This document shows positions 27,093 through 35,976 of a stretch of DNA of 64,000 bases, piece after piece. The position numbers and the translations under genes are program-made. The stretch spans positions 2,232,001 through 2,296,000 of the forward strand of contig NZ_VOQS01000005.1 in assembly GCF_007995085.1 (NCBI RefSeq), given 5' to 3'. Below the pieces are notes generated by a model. It did no database searches. It had not been told where the DNA came from and saw only the letters and a list, made by a program, of their open reading frames with translations. The stretch's first letter is position 1. The number at the start of each line of letters is the position of its first letter. The DNA comes from Paraburkholderia azotifigens. GTDB taxonomy: Bacteria > Pseudomonadota > Gammaproteobacteria > Burkholderiales > Burkholderiaceae.

Positions 27093-27455
27093 ATGAAGAG
27101 TAGTTCAAAAGGCGGCCTGGTCTATTCGACCGATGGCGGACGGATGTGTCCCGAGTGTAGACGCGCGCTCGCGGAGTGTGTGTGCAAAATGGTCGCCAAG
27201 GCGGAACCGGTAGGTGATGGCGCGGTAAGGGTAACCCGTGTGACCAAGGGCCGCGGCGGGAAAAGCGTGACGATCGTTAAAGGGCTGACGCTCGATCCTG
27301 TTGCCTTGGCGTTGCTCGGGAAGCAGTTGCGTACGGTCTGTGGTTCCGGGGGCACGATCAAGAATGGCGTGATTGAAGTACAGGGGGACCATTGCGAGCA
27401 GATCATCGAGGTGCTCAGAAAAGACGGCCACGCTGCGAAGCGGGCCGGAGGTTGA
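27093..27455 (+). CDS. yciH: SUI1/YciH-family translation initiation factor-like protein
   Basis: This 120-residue protein has an N-terminal Cys pair (MCPECRRALAECVC, a possible metal site) and a C-terminal SUI1 domain with GGKSVTIVKGL, GSGGTIKNGVIEVQGDH and the final HxxxV helix. It is related to eukaryotic eIF1. Bacterial YciH has been linked to start-site fidelity and stress. It stands alone, unconnected with neighbouring catabolic genes. Confidence 0.93.
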   Translation: MKSSSKGGLVYSTDGGRMCPECRRALAECVCKMVAKAEPVGDGAVRVTRVTKGRGGKSVTIVKGLTLDPVALALLGKQLRTVCGSGGTIKNGVIEVQGDHCEQIIEVLRKDGHAAKRAGG

Positions 27456-27637
27456 TCGCGCGAATGCGCGGTCACGCGAACAGGTGATGGACCGCGTGCG
27501 GCCAGTTGCCGCCATACGCCATCGACGTTACACGGTCATTCGAACGGCCATTCCCCATCACGCAGCGGACGTTCGGTCGGGCGAGCGAAATGCCTTCGCG
27601 GGGTCACGCGTCACTGCGCAAGTCGTCGCTGTGCCGC

Positions 27638-28555
27638 TTATGTATTTGAAGACATTAGCGGCACCGCGCCTGAATGTAGCAGCGTCTTGCGGAAATGCTC
27701 GACCAGTGGTCTCAGGTTGACCCGATGCCACGCCGCCCATAGCGCCGTCCGATAACTGAACCACGACAGTTCATGCAGCACCACGCCAGCGGGCGCATGG
27801 CGCCGCAGGCTTTGCTGGATCATCGTGACGCCGAGGCCCGCCGCGACGAGACCGAGTGCCGCCAGCGGCTCGGTGGCTTCCATCGCGATATCGGGTGTGA
27901 ACCCGGCTTTCGCGCATGCTGCAATGAAATTATCGTGGCGCAGCGCGCCTTCTTCGTACATCACAGCAATCCACTTCTGCGCCGCCAGATCGTCCGGTGT
28001 GAAGCGCGACGCGTTCGCCAGCGGATGGTCCTCGGGAATCGCGAGCAGCATGGGATCGTCGAGGACCAGCGCTGATTCGAGGTCCGGGTCGTCGGACGAT
28101 AGCGGCTCGCAAACGAGCGCGATATCGAGGCTGCGCTGACGCAAGCCGGTTAGCTGATCGGCCGACCGGTAGCTGTAAAGCGCGATGTGCACGTCGGGCT
28201 TCTGCGCGCGCAGTTGCCGCAGCGCGCGAGGCAGCACGCCGGAGTGCATCGCGTTCTCCAGATAGCCGATGCACAGCCCCCCTTCGTCGCCGCGCCCAAG
28301 ACGCCGCGCCAACGATTCCAGCCGTTTTGCGTGCGTGAGGAACGCCTGCGTTTCCGCGAGAAAGGTGCGCCCATCGGTAGTCAGCCGGATCCGCTGCTGC
28401 GAACGTTCGAATAGTGTAAGACCGAGATTTTCCTCGAGCTGCGCGATCTGGCGGCTCAACGGCGACTGCGAGATATGCAGCTTCTCGGCGGCGCGCCCGA
28501 CGTGCTCCTCTTCGGCGACCGCGACGAAATAATGCAGTTGACGGATATCTAGCAT
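27638..28555 (-). CDS. LysR-family transcriptional regulator
   Basis: This 305-residue LTTR has an N-terminal helix-turn-helix (HLDIRQLHYF-like start, HVGRAAEKLHISQSPLSRQIAQLE) and a periplasmic-binding-protein-like effector domain from about residue 90. The start at 28555 has GGAG upstream. An earlier in-frame start at 28585 lies inside the operator region. It is divergent from an aldo/keto reductase gene, with an 11-bp inverted repeat between them, so it likely controls that gene pair. Confidence 0.93.
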   Translation of the reverse strand: MLDIRQLHYFVAVAEEEHVGRAAEKLHISQSPLSRQIAQLEENLGLTLFERSQQRIRLTTDGRTFLAETQAFLTHAKRLESLARRLGRGDEGGLCIGYLENAMHSGVLPRALRQLRAQKPDVHIALYSYRSADQLTGLRQRSLDIALVCEPLSSDDPDLESALVLDDPMLLAIPEDHPLANASRFTPDDLAAQKWIAVMYEEGALRHDNFIAACAKAGFTPDIAMEATEPLAALGLVAAGLGVTMIQQSLRRHAPAGVVLHELSWFSYRTALWAAWHRVNLRPLVEHFRKTLLHSGAVPLMSSNT

Positions 28556-28572
28556 ATAAGACCTCTCCGGAC

Positions 28573-28607
28573 TTAAGTTTGTCAAATTATGTCTTAGACA
28601 GACTTAA
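28573..28607. promoter_or_regulatory. Inverted repeat between lysR and the aldo/keto reductase gene
   Basis: TTAAGTTTGTC (28573-28583) and GACAGACTTAA (28597-28607) match as an inverted repeat at 10 of 11 positions, with a 13-base AT-rich spacer. This is a plausible LysR binding site in the divergent promoter. Confidence 0.55.
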
Positions 28608-28655
28608 CTTGTCACCCTAGACTTTGCGCTACCGACTCAATCAAAGGAGCAAGTC

Positions 28656-29675
28656 ATGAGCATCAAGGACAAACTGCCGGCCGGCACGCAGCTGGGTTTT
28701 GGCGCTGCGCCACTGGGCAACATGTTTCGCAACATCCCCGAGGAAGAAGCGCTGGCAACCGTGAAGGCAGCGTGGGATCAAGGCGTGCGTTATTTCGACA
28801 CGGCCCCGCTGTACGGCGCCGGCCTCTCGGAAATCCGGCTTGGCGATGCGCTCTCCGACCGCAGGCGCGACGACTACGTGCTGAGCACGAAAGTAGGCCG
28901 CGTGATTCTCGACGAAATCGAGGACGTCAGCGCGCGCGATCTCGGCGAGAAAGGGGATGTGTTCGCCTTTGGCCGTCCGAACAAGATCGTCAACGACTAT
29001 TCGGCCGACGCGACGCTGCGCTCGATCGAAGACAGCCTGACGCGCCTGAAGACGGATCGTCTGGACATCGTCTGGGTACACGACGTCGCGCAGGACTTCT
29101 ACGGCGACGAATGGCTCGCCATGTTCGAATCGGCACGCAAGGGCGCGTTCCGTGTGCTGAATCGTCTGCGCGACGAAGGCGTGATCAAGGCGTGGGGGCT
29201 GGGTGTCAACCGCGTCGAGCCGTGCGAACTGCTGCTCGATCTCTCGGAAGTGAAACCGGATGGCTTCCTGCTCGCAGGCCGCTATTCGTTGCTCGATCAC
29301 GAGCGTGCATTGCAGCGGCTGCTGCCGGCCGCTGCCGCGAAAAATGTGGAGATTGTCGTCGGCGGTCCGTATAGCTCGGGCGTGCTCGCGGGCGGCGCAC
29401 ACTTCGAATACCAGAAGGCGTCGCCTGAGATTCTCGCGAAGGTCGAACGTATCAAGGCGATCGCCGCGCGTCACAACGTGAGCGTCAAGGCCGCCGCGCT
29501 GCAGTTCGTGCTGGCCAATCCGGTTGTCGCCGCAGTGATCCCCGGCGCGAGCAAGCCGGAGCGCATCGCGGAAGACCACGCTGCCGTCAAGGAAGTGATT
29601 CCCGCAGACTTCTGGCGCGAGTTGCGCGAGCAAGGTCTGGTCGCCGCCAATGCACCGCTGCCCGTCAAGGCTTAA
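28656..29675 (+). CDS. Aldo/keto reductase
   Basis: This 339-residue NAD(P)H-dependent oxidoreductase has the TIM-barrel AKR catalytic tetrad. Asp and Tyr lie in VRYFDTAPLYGAG (residues about 45-57), Lys in YVLSTKVG and His in DIVWVHDV. Sequence style resembles the fucose/D-threo-aldose dehydrogenase and pyridoxal dehydrogenase group. AAAGGAG lies upstream. It is followed by an SRPBCC gene 10 bases later, and both are probably induced through the divergent LysR. Confidence 0.92.
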   Translation: MSIKDKLPAGTQLGFGAAPLGNMFRNIPEEEALATVKAAWDQGVRYFDTAPLYGAGLSEIRLGDALSDRRRDDYVLSTKVGRVILDEIEDVSARDLGEKGDVFAFGRPNKIVNDYSADATLRSIEDSLTRLKTDRLDIVWVHDVAQDFYGDEWLAMFESARKGAFRVLNRLRDEGVIKAWGLGVNRVEPCELLLDLSEVKPDGFLLAGRYSLLDHERALQRLLPAAAAKNVEIVVGGPYSSGVLAGGAHFEYQKASPEILAKVERIKAIAARHNVSVKAAALQFVLANPVVAAVIPGASKPERIAEDHAAVKEVIPADFWRELREQGLVAANAPLPVKA

Positions 29676-29685
29676 GGAGACTGAC

Positions 29686-30114
29686 ATGGCCCAAGCCAAT
29701 GCGTCGATCCGCATTCCCGTTTCGCCCGACAAGGTGTGGCAACTGATCGGCGGCTTCGATTCGCTGCCGGACTGGCTGCCCTACATTCCGTCGAGCGAAT
29801 TGAGCGAAGGCGGACGTGTGCGGCGTCTTGCCACGCCGGCCGGGGATGTGATCGTCGAGCGTCTGGAAGCCTTCGACAACCGCGCGCGCAGCTATACCTA
29901 TTCGATTCTCGAAGCGCCGTTTCCCGTCACGGGCTATCGCTCGACGCTGCAGGTGCGTGAGAGCGAAGAGGCGGGTGCGTCGCTGGTCGACTGGAGCGGT
30001 GCGTTCACGCCGAACGGTGTGAGCGACGACGAAGCATCGAGGCTTTTCGAAGGTATCTATCGCGACGGTCTGCGCGCGCTGGCGGCATCGTTCGCGGACA
30101 ACGGCATCGCGTAA
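29686..30114 (+). CDS. SRPBCC-family (polyketide cyclase/START-like) protein
   Basis: This 142-residue protein has ASIRIPVSPDKVWQLIGGFD at the N-terminus and DWLPYIPSSELSEGG after it, the usual start of SRPBCC ligand-binding proteins. Such proteins bind hydrophobic molecules or act as cyclases. The ATG at 29686 was chosen because AAGGAG precedes it. A start at 29650 would lie within the reductase gene. Function unknown, tied to the reductase. Confidence 0.88.
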   Translation: MAQANASIRIPVSPDKVWQLIGGFDSLPDWLPYIPSSELSEGGRVRRLATPAGDVIVERLEAFDNRARSYTYSILEAPFPVTGYRSTLQVRESEEAGASLVDWSGAFTPNGVSDDEASRLFEGIYRDGLRALAASFADNGIA

Positions 30115-30126
30115 CTTGCGTGGATT

Positions 30127-30162
30127 CGGGCCCGATGACGCACTATCAGGCATCCGGGCCCG
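30127..30162. terminator. Possible hairpin between convergent genes
   Basis: CGGGCCCG occurs at 30127-30134 and 30155-30162. Each copy is self-complementary, so the two can pair. It lies between convergent SRPBCC and lysR genes. Confidence 0.35.
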
Positions 30163-30194
30163 TGATCACGCGGGACGCACGGCACCCGACGGCA

Positions 30195-31130
30195 TTACGC
30201 TTCGCCGCCATGTTTGGCGTTCAGCTCCTCGATCAGCTGTCGCGCGCCGGGCGAGAGCTGCGCGCCTTTTCGGGTGACGAGTTCATAAGGCTCGCTACGC
30301 GAAGCAAGATGCAGCGGAAGGATGCACGTCATCTCGTGACTGGCGAAAAACTGCGCGACGTCGATCGACACCAGCGCGACGAACGACGGATTGCTCTGCA
30401 GCAGCGCGAGCGTGGCGAATGCAGACGTCGTTTCGAGCAGATGCATGGGGAAGCGAAGATCGGCTTCGCGAAACTCGCGCTCCAGCAATAGCCGCATCGG
30501 CATGTTCGCGCGATACACCACCCAGCGGTATTCCGCGACGTCCTGAAGCCTGACCTTCTTCTCGCGCCGCAGCGGATGCTGCACATTGGCCACGACTGCG
30601 AGCGTTTCCTCCTGCAGCCGCGTGGTTTCGTAGTGCTGCGGCGTCTGACTGATCGTCGTCCGGCAGATCGCCAGATCCAGCCGGCCTTCGTCGATCTGGC
30701 TGAGCAATGTTGCGCTCGTGTCTTCGACGATTTCGACTGAGATTTCGGGGTTTCGCGCGATCAGCGAAGTAATCGCATCGGTGAGCAGCGGCACGGCGCC
30801 CATGATCACACCGACCGCCACACGGCCGCCTTGGCCGCGCATGATCCCGACGATCTCTTCACGCATGTGCGACAGATCGGTGTGGATCAGGCGTGCGTAG
30901 CGAATCACGCAGCGTCCCGCTTCGTTGGGCTCGAGTCCCCGGTTCGTGCGATTGAACAGCGGTGTCCCGAATGTCGTTTCGATTTCCTGCAAGGCCTTGC
31001 TGGCGCCCGGCTGCGTGAGCGCGACCTGCTGCGCCGCCTTCAGCAACGACCCGTGATCCCCGAGGGCGATCAGGAGCCGCAGTTGCTTCAGATGCAGGCG
31101 GGAAATGATGGAGTTGAGCGGCGGTGTCAT
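30195..31130 (-). CDS. LysR-family transcriptional regulator (PcaQ/GbpR-like group)
   Basis: This 311-residue LTTR has HLKQLRLLIALGDHGSLLKA and ALTQPGASKALQEIE forming the DNA-binding helices, then a substrate domain with GRVAVGVIMGAVPLL. It is divergent from the Fe-dependent alcohol dehydrogenase gene with a 180-base gap, and is the likely activator of the second catabolic locus. The ribosome-binding site is weak. Confidence 0.92.
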   Translation of the reverse strand: MTPPLNSIISRLHLKQLRLLIALGDHGSLLKAAQQVALTQPGASKALQEIETTFGTPLFNRTNRGLEPNEAGRCVIRYARLIHTDLSHMREEIVGIMRGQGGRVAVGVIMGAVPLLTDAITSLIARNPEISVEIVEDTSATLLSQIDEGRLDLAICRTTISQTPQHYETTRLQEETLAVVANVQHPLRREKKVRLQDVAEYRWVVYRANMPMRLLLEREFREADLRFPMHLLETTSAFATLALLQSNPSFVALVSIDVAQFFASHEMTCILPLHLASRSEPYELVTRKGAQLSPGARQLIEELNAKHGGEA

Positions 31131-31310
31131 GAGGGTTGAGGGAAAGTTATATCTGTATCAAATCTTCTCAATTACTGAGAAATGGGTGCCTCCTTATACT
31201 GGCCCACACACGGCGTCTAAAAAGCGCCAGCATCAACGCGACGGCCCGGTTATGGGCCGTTGGAGTCCGGCGCCGAGGCGCTACAGCCACTATAACTGAC
31301 GCTCATTCCT

Positions 31311-32450
31311 ATGTCTCTCATCAACTACATCACGCAGATTCAGTTCGACTACGGTGCGATCCGTTTGCTTGGCAGCGAATGCGAGCGATTGGGTATCAGG
31401 CGGCCGTTGATCGTCACGGACAGAGGTATCCGGGCAGCAGGCATCATCGATACCGTGCTCGACGCGCTCGCTGGCACGGCGCCCGTCCCGATCTATGACG
31501 GCACGCCGCCGAACCCCAACGAGGCTGCGGTGCGCGACGCGGTGGCGGCCTATCGCGCGGGCGACTGCGACGGCATCGTCGCCGTGGGCGGCGGTTCGGC
31601 GATCGATCTGGCCAAGGGCGTTGCCGTTTGCGCGACTCACGAAGGGCCGCTGCAACGATTCGCCGTGATCGAAGGCGGCGCGACGAACATCACCACGAAA
31701 ACCGCGCCCGTGATTGCCGTGCCCACGACAGCGGGCACCGGCAGCGAAGTGGGGCGTGGCGCCATTCTGATTCTCGACGACGGTCGCAAGGTCGGCGTGA
31801 TCTCGCCGTTCGTGGTACCGCGCGTGGCGATCTGCGATCCGGATCTGACGCTGGGCTTGCCGCCCGCGTTGACGGCGGCGACCGGCATGGACGCGATCGC
31901 ACATTGCATCGAGACCTTCCTCGCGAGCGCGTTCAATCCACCCGCCGACGGCATCGCGCTGGACGGACTGTGGCGCGCATGGCGTCACATCGAGCGCGCG
32001 ACGCGTGAACCGGGCGACCGTGTGGCGCGACTGAACATGATGAGCGCATCGATGCAAGGCGCGCTCGCATTCCAGAAAGGCCTTGGCTGCGTGCACAGCT
32101 TGAGTCATTCGCTTGGCGGCATCAATCCGCGCCTGCATCACGGCACGCTCAACGCGATCTTTCTGCCCGCGGTGCTCGAATTCAATCAGCACGCGCCATC
32201 CGTGCGCGACGAGGACAAGCTCAACCGCATGGCAACCGCTATGGGGCTTGGCAACGGTGTGGAGGTGGCGCCGTCAGTGCGGACCATGACGCAGCGGCTC
32301 GGCTTGCCGACCGGCCTCGCGCAACTGGGCGTCACGCCCGCGATGTTCCCCGACATCATCAGGGGCGCACTCAAGGACCACAGCCACAAGACCAATCCCC
32401 GCGAAGCGTCCGATGGCGATTACCGCGCCATGCTGGAAGCATCGCTCTGA
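31311..32450 (+). CDS. Iron-containing alcohol dehydrogenase
   Basis: This 379-residue group III dehydrogenase has the NAD-binding IVAVGGGSAIDLAKG (near residue 95), PTTAGTGSEVGRGAIL and the metal-binding GMDAIAHCIETFLA, with further His in GCVHSLSHSLGG and LHHGTLNAI. It oxidises a hydroxy group or reduces an aldehyde using Fe(II) and NAD(P). It starts the plus-strand operon that includes a carrier, an FMN oxidase and an SDR. The related maleylacetate reductases are an alternative. Confidence 0.92.
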   Translation: MSLINYITQIQFDYGAIRLLGSECERLGIRRPLIVTDRGIRAAGIIDTVLDALAGTAPVPIYDGTPPNPNEAAVRDAVAAYRAGDCDGIVAVGGGSAIDLAKGVAVCATHEGPLQRFAVIEGGATNITTKTAPVIAVPTTAGTGSEVGRGAILILDDGRKVGVISPFVVPRVAICDPDLTLGLPPALTAATGMDAIAHCIETFLASAFNPPADGIALDGLWRAWRHIERATREPGDRVARLNMMSASMQGALAFQKGLGCVHSLSHSLGGINPRLHHGTLNAIFLPAVLEFNQHAPSVRDEDKLNRMATAMGLGNGVEVAPSVRTMTQRLGLPTGLAQLGVTPAMFPDIIRGALKDHSHKTNPREASDGDYRAMLEASL

Positions 32451-32518
32451 TGCATCGCATCTGACTGACTCAGTGCCGCGCAGACGGCACTCCAACAAAT
32501 CAACCGGAGACACTCAAC

Positions 32519-33835
32519 ATGCAGGCGAGCAAAAAGCTGCGTCGTATCCAGCGCATTTCCATTTTCTTTTTGACGCTGGCAGGCTGCGTCAACTATCTCG
32601 ACCGTAGCGCGCTATCGGTAGCCAACAGCACCATCAGCGGCGAAATGGGGCTTAGCGCGTCGCAAATGGGTCTGTTGCTTTCCGCGTTTTCGATGTCCTA
32701 TGCATTCGCGCAGTTGCCGGTCGGCGTCCTGCTGGATCGTCTGGGCGCACGGCTGATGCTCGGCGCAGGCATGTTGCTCTGGTCGGTCGCGCAGCTGTGC
32801 ACTGGCTTCGTACATGGCATCCAGCAGTTTTTCCTCGCACGGGTGTGCCTTGGCATCGGCGAAGCGCCGCAGTTTCCTGCCGGCGCGAAGGTGATCGGCG
32901 AATGGTTCGCGCTGCGTGATCGCGGCGCTCCAACGGGGATTTTCGTGGCCTCTTCGACGATCGGCCCCGCGATTGCGCCGCCGATCCTCACTGCGCTCAT
33001 GCTGAGCCTCAGCTGGCGCGAGATGTTCATCGTCACGGGTGTGTTCGGCATATTGGTGGCGCTAGGCTGGTACGCGGTGTATCGCAACCGCAGTGAAGTG
33101 GAACTGACACCCGACGAGCAGGCCCATCTCGCCGAAGGTGCGCAGGAAGAACCCAACGCAGCACCGCTGAACGGCGCGCAGTGGCGCAATCTTTTCGCGC
33201 AACGCACGACGTGGGGCATGCTGTTCGGCTTCATGGGCGTCATCTACATGGTGTGGCTGTATCTGACCTGGCTGCCCGCGTATCTGGAGCACGAACGCGG
33301 CATGAGCATCGCGCGCGCGGGTTGGGTCGTGGCGATTCCGTACCTGGTCGGCACGCTCGGCATGGTGGGAAGCGGCTATATCGCCGACTGGCTCTACAGC
33401 AGAGGCATGGCTCCGATCACGAGTCGCAAGTGGCCGATCTGCGTGGGGCTCGTCGGCGCGGCGGCGGCCACCGTCCCAGCTGCATTGACGCCTTCCGCCT
33501 CGATGGCCATCGTGTACATCTCGGTGGCGATGTTCTTCCTCAACATGGCATCCGGCGGCGCATGGTCGCTCGTGAGTGTCGCCGCGCCCCGTCACGCCGT
33601 GGCGTCGCTCGGCGGCATCCAGAACTTCGGCGGCTTCCTGGCGGGATCGGCTGCGCCGATCGTCACCGGCCTTGTGGTGGACCGCACGCATTCGTTCGTG
33701 AACGCGCTGATCGTGAGCGCCGCCGTCGCGCTGCTTTCCGCCGTTGCTTACATGGTCATGGTGCGCAGGCCCGTCAGCGTCACGCAAGAGCACGAAGAGG
33801 GTTCCGTGCTTGCAACCGTGCAGGCGGCCGACTGA
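32519..33835 (+). CDS. MFS transporter, anion:cation symporter (ACS)-like
   Basis: This 438-residue membrane protein has about 12 transmembrane segments. The signature NYLDRSALSVANSTIS lies near residue 22 and the loop 2-3 motif GVLLDRLGARLMLG near residue 75, typical of the family that imports organic anions such as hexuronates, tartrate or galactarate. GGAGA lies before the ATG. It lies 68 bases after the dehydrogenase and should bring in the substrate of this operon, probably a hydroxy acid. Confidence 0.92.
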   Translation: MQASKKLRRIQRISIFFLTLAGCVNYLDRSALSVANSTISGEMGLSASQMGLLLSAFSMSYAFAQLPVGVLLDRLGARLMLGAGMLLWSVAQLCTGFVHGIQQFFLARVCLGIGEAPQFPAGAKVIGEWFALRDRGAPTGIFVASSTIGPAIAPPILTALMLSLSWREMFIVTGVFGILVALGWYAVYRNRSEVELTPDEQAHLAEGAQEEPNAAPLNGAQWRNLFAQRTTWGMLFGFMGVIYMVWLYLTWLPAYLEHERGMSIARAGWVVAIPYLVGTLGMVGSGYIADWLYSRGMAPITSRKWPICVGLVGAAAATVPAALTPSASMAIVYISVAMFFLNMASGGAWSLVSVAAPRHAVASLGGIQNFGGFLAGSAAPIVTGLVVDRTHSFVNALIVSAAVALLSAVAYMVMVRRPVSVTQEHEEGSVLATVQAAD

Positions 33836-33904
33836 ACGGCAGCGAGCGCGGCAGCCACATCACGGCAGTTTCAAACCGATAGACAGTCAAGGTGCAGGGA
33901 TCGA

Positions 33905-35107
33905 ATGTCAGTCATTACGTGTGTTGAGGATTTGCGTCTGATGGCGAAGAAGCGCGTGCCGAAGGCGTTTTACGATTATGTCGATAGCGGCTCCTATTCG
34001 GAATCGACGTACCGCGAGAACAGCCGCGCGTTCGACGACCTGAAGCTGCAGCAGCGAGTGGCCGTGAATGTCGAAGGTCGGAGCACAGCCAGCACGATGA
34101 TCGGTCAGCCAGTGACCATGCCCGTTGCCATCGCGCCAACCGGCCTCGCCGGCATGCAGTGGGCGAACGGCGAGATGCTCGGCGCGCTTGCCGCAAAGCG
34201 CTTCGGCGTGCCGTTCACCTTGTCGACGGTCAGCATCTGCTCGATCGAAGATGTCGCGCGGCATACCGCCGCACCGTTCTGGTTTCAGCTCTACGTGATG
34301 CGCGACCGCGGCTTCAATGCGTCGCTGATCGAGCGCGCGAAGCTGGCTGGCTGTTCGGCGCTCGTCGTCACGCTGGATCTGCAGATCAACGGCCAGCGGC
34401 ACAAGGACCTGAAGAACGGCATGACTGTTCCGCCGCGTCTCACGGCTTCCAACCTGCTCGATTTCGCGTCGAAGCCAGGCTGGATGATGCGTGCGCTGCG
34501 CGGCGCCAAAACGTTCGGCAATCTGGCGGGCTACATCAAGGGCGGCGACGACGTCATCGCGATCAGCAAGTGGGTGGCGCAACAATTCGACCCGACGCTC
34601 GGCTGGGACGATCTCGTCGCCATCCGGCGCGGCTGGGATCGCAAGCTCGTGCTGAAGGGCATCCTGAGCGTCGAGGACGCGCGCATGGCCGCATCGATCG
34701 GCGCCGATGCCATCGTCGTGAGCAATCACGGCGGGCGGCAACTGGATGGCGCGCCGCCCAGCATCGAAGCGTTGCCGGCGATCGTCGAGGCTGTCGGCGA
34801 CAAGATCGAAATATGGGTGGATGGCGGCATTCGCAGCGGGCAGGACGTAATGAAGGCGCTCGCGCTGGGCGCGAAAGGCACCATGGTCGGACGTGCATTC
34901 ATGTACGCACTCGGCGCAATGGGCGAGGCCGGTGTCACGCGAATGCTGCAGATACTGCAAAGCGAACTCGACGTCAGCATGGCCTTGTCGGGCGTGCGAA
35001 CGATCGGCGAAATCGGCCGGCACAATCTTTTTCAGCGTCGTCATGATCTGCTGTCGCGCGGCAGCCTGGGCGAGTCGCAGGATCGCGCAGAGACGGCAAT
35101 CGTTTAA
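33905..35107 (+). CDS. FMN-dependent alpha-hydroxy acid oxidase/dehydrogenase (L-lactate dehydrogenase family)
   Basis: This 400-residue TIM-barrel flavoenzyme has PKAFYDYVDSGSYSEST at the start, PVAIAPTGLAGM for FMN, and the catalytic His and Arg in VVSNHGGRQLDGAPPSIEALP (near residue 280). IEIWVDGGIRSGQDVMKA follows near residue 305. It oxidises a 2-hydroxy acid to the 2-oxo acid. It is cytosolic or membrane-peripheral. The operon context supports use of an uncommon hydroxy acid. Confidence 0.93.
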   Translation: MSVITCVEDLRLMAKKRVPKAFYDYVDSGSYSESTYRENSRAFDDLKLQQRVAVNVEGRSTASTMIGQPVTMPVAIAPTGLAGMQWANGEMLGALAAKRFGVPFTLSTVSICSIEDVARHTAAPFWFQLYVMRDRGFNASLIERAKLAGCSALVVTLDLQINGQRHKDLKNGMTVPPRLTASNLLDFASKPGWMMRALRGAKTFGNLAGYIKGGDDVIAISKWVAQQFDPTLGWDDLVAIRRGWDRKLVLKGILSVEDARMAASIGADAIVVSNHGGRQLDGAPPSIEALPAIVEAVGDKIEIWVDGGIRSGQDVMKALALGAKGTMVGRAFMYALGAMGEAGVTRMLQILQSELDVSMALSGVRTIGEIGRHNLFQRRHDLLSRGSLGESQDRAETAIV

Positions 35108-35124
35108 ATCAAGGAGCAAGCTGG

Positions 35125-35913
35125 ATGGATCTGAACATCAAAGGTCGGTGGGCGCTGGTGTGCGCGGCAAGCAAGGGTCTGGGAAAAGGTTGCGCACAAG
35201 CGCTGGTCGCGGAGGGTGTAAACGTTGTCATCACGGCACGCGGCAGTGACGCGCTCGAGGCGACCGCACACGCGCTGCGTATGCTCAATCCCGCGGTCAC
35301 GGTCAAGACCGTGCCCGGTGACATCACGACGAGCGAAGGGCGCGCCGCTGCAGTGGCGGCGGCCCCTCACATCGACATTCTCGTGAACAACGCGGGCGGC
35401 CCGCCGCCGGGCGATTTTCGCAACTGGTCGCGAGAGGACTGGATCGCCGCAGTCGATGCGAACATGCTGACGCCGATCGAGTTGATCAAGGCAACCGTGG
35501 ACGGGATGGCCGAGCGGGGCTTCGGCCGCATCATCAATATCACTTCGGGCGCGGTGAAGGCGCCGATCGACGTGCTGGGACTATCGAACGGTGCGCGTTC
35601 GGGGCTGACGGGTTTTGTCGCGGGACTGGCGCGGCAAAAGCGTATTGCGCAGGCCAATGTGACCATCAACAATCTGCTGCCGGGGCTGTTCGAAACCGAC
35701 CGTTTGCGTCAGTCGACGCGAGCAGCGGCCGATGCGCATGGTCAGAGCTACGACACGACGCTGGAAGCGAAGCGCCAGATCGTTCCGGCTGGGCGCTTCG
35801 GAACGCCTGAGGAGTTCGGGGCGCTCTGCGCCTTCTTGTGCAGCGAGCAGGCCGGATATCTGACAGGTCAGAATGTGCTGCTGGACGGCGGCGCCTATCC
35901 GGGCACCTTCTGA
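35125..35913 (+). CDS. SDR-family oxidoreductase with atypical active site
   Basis: This 262-residue Rossmann protein has a nucleotide loop (CAASKGLGKG), NNAGGPPPG and the Ser of ITSGAV. Where classical SDRs carry YxxxK the sequence reads LGLSNGARSGLTG, so both catalytic Tyr and Lys are absent. The C-terminal glycine-rich dimer edge (YLTGQNVLLDGGAYPG) is intact. AAGGAG precedes the start. It may have altered chemistry or a non-catalytic role. A group of FabG-like SDRs shares this 'LSN.AR' pattern, so it is not a simple mutation. Confidence 0.9.
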   Translation: MDLNIKGRWALVCAASKGLGKGCAQALVAEGVNVVITARGSDALEATAHALRMLNPAVTVKTVPGDITTSEGRAAAVAAAPHIDILVNNAGGPPPGDFRNWSREDWIAAVDANMLTPIELIKATVDGMAERGFGRIINITSGAVKAPIDVLGLSNGARSGLTGFVAGLARQKRIAQANVTINNLLPGLFETDRLRQSTRAAADAHGQSYDTTLEAKRQIVPAGRFGTPEEFGALCAFLCSEQAGYLTGQNVLLDGGAYPGTF

Positions 35914-35932
35914 CGCACGGACTGCGGCTGAC

Positions 35933-35970
35933 GTAGCGTGCATGCCCGACAACCGAGGCATGCGCGCTAC
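35933..35970. terminator. Hairpin between convergent SDR and cyclase genes
   Basis: GTAGCGTGCATGCC (35933-35946) pairs with GGCATGCGCGCTAC (35957-35970) at 13 of 14 positions, with a 10-base loop. It probably ends transcription from both sides. Confidence 0.55.
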
Positions 35971-35976
35971 GCGTGC

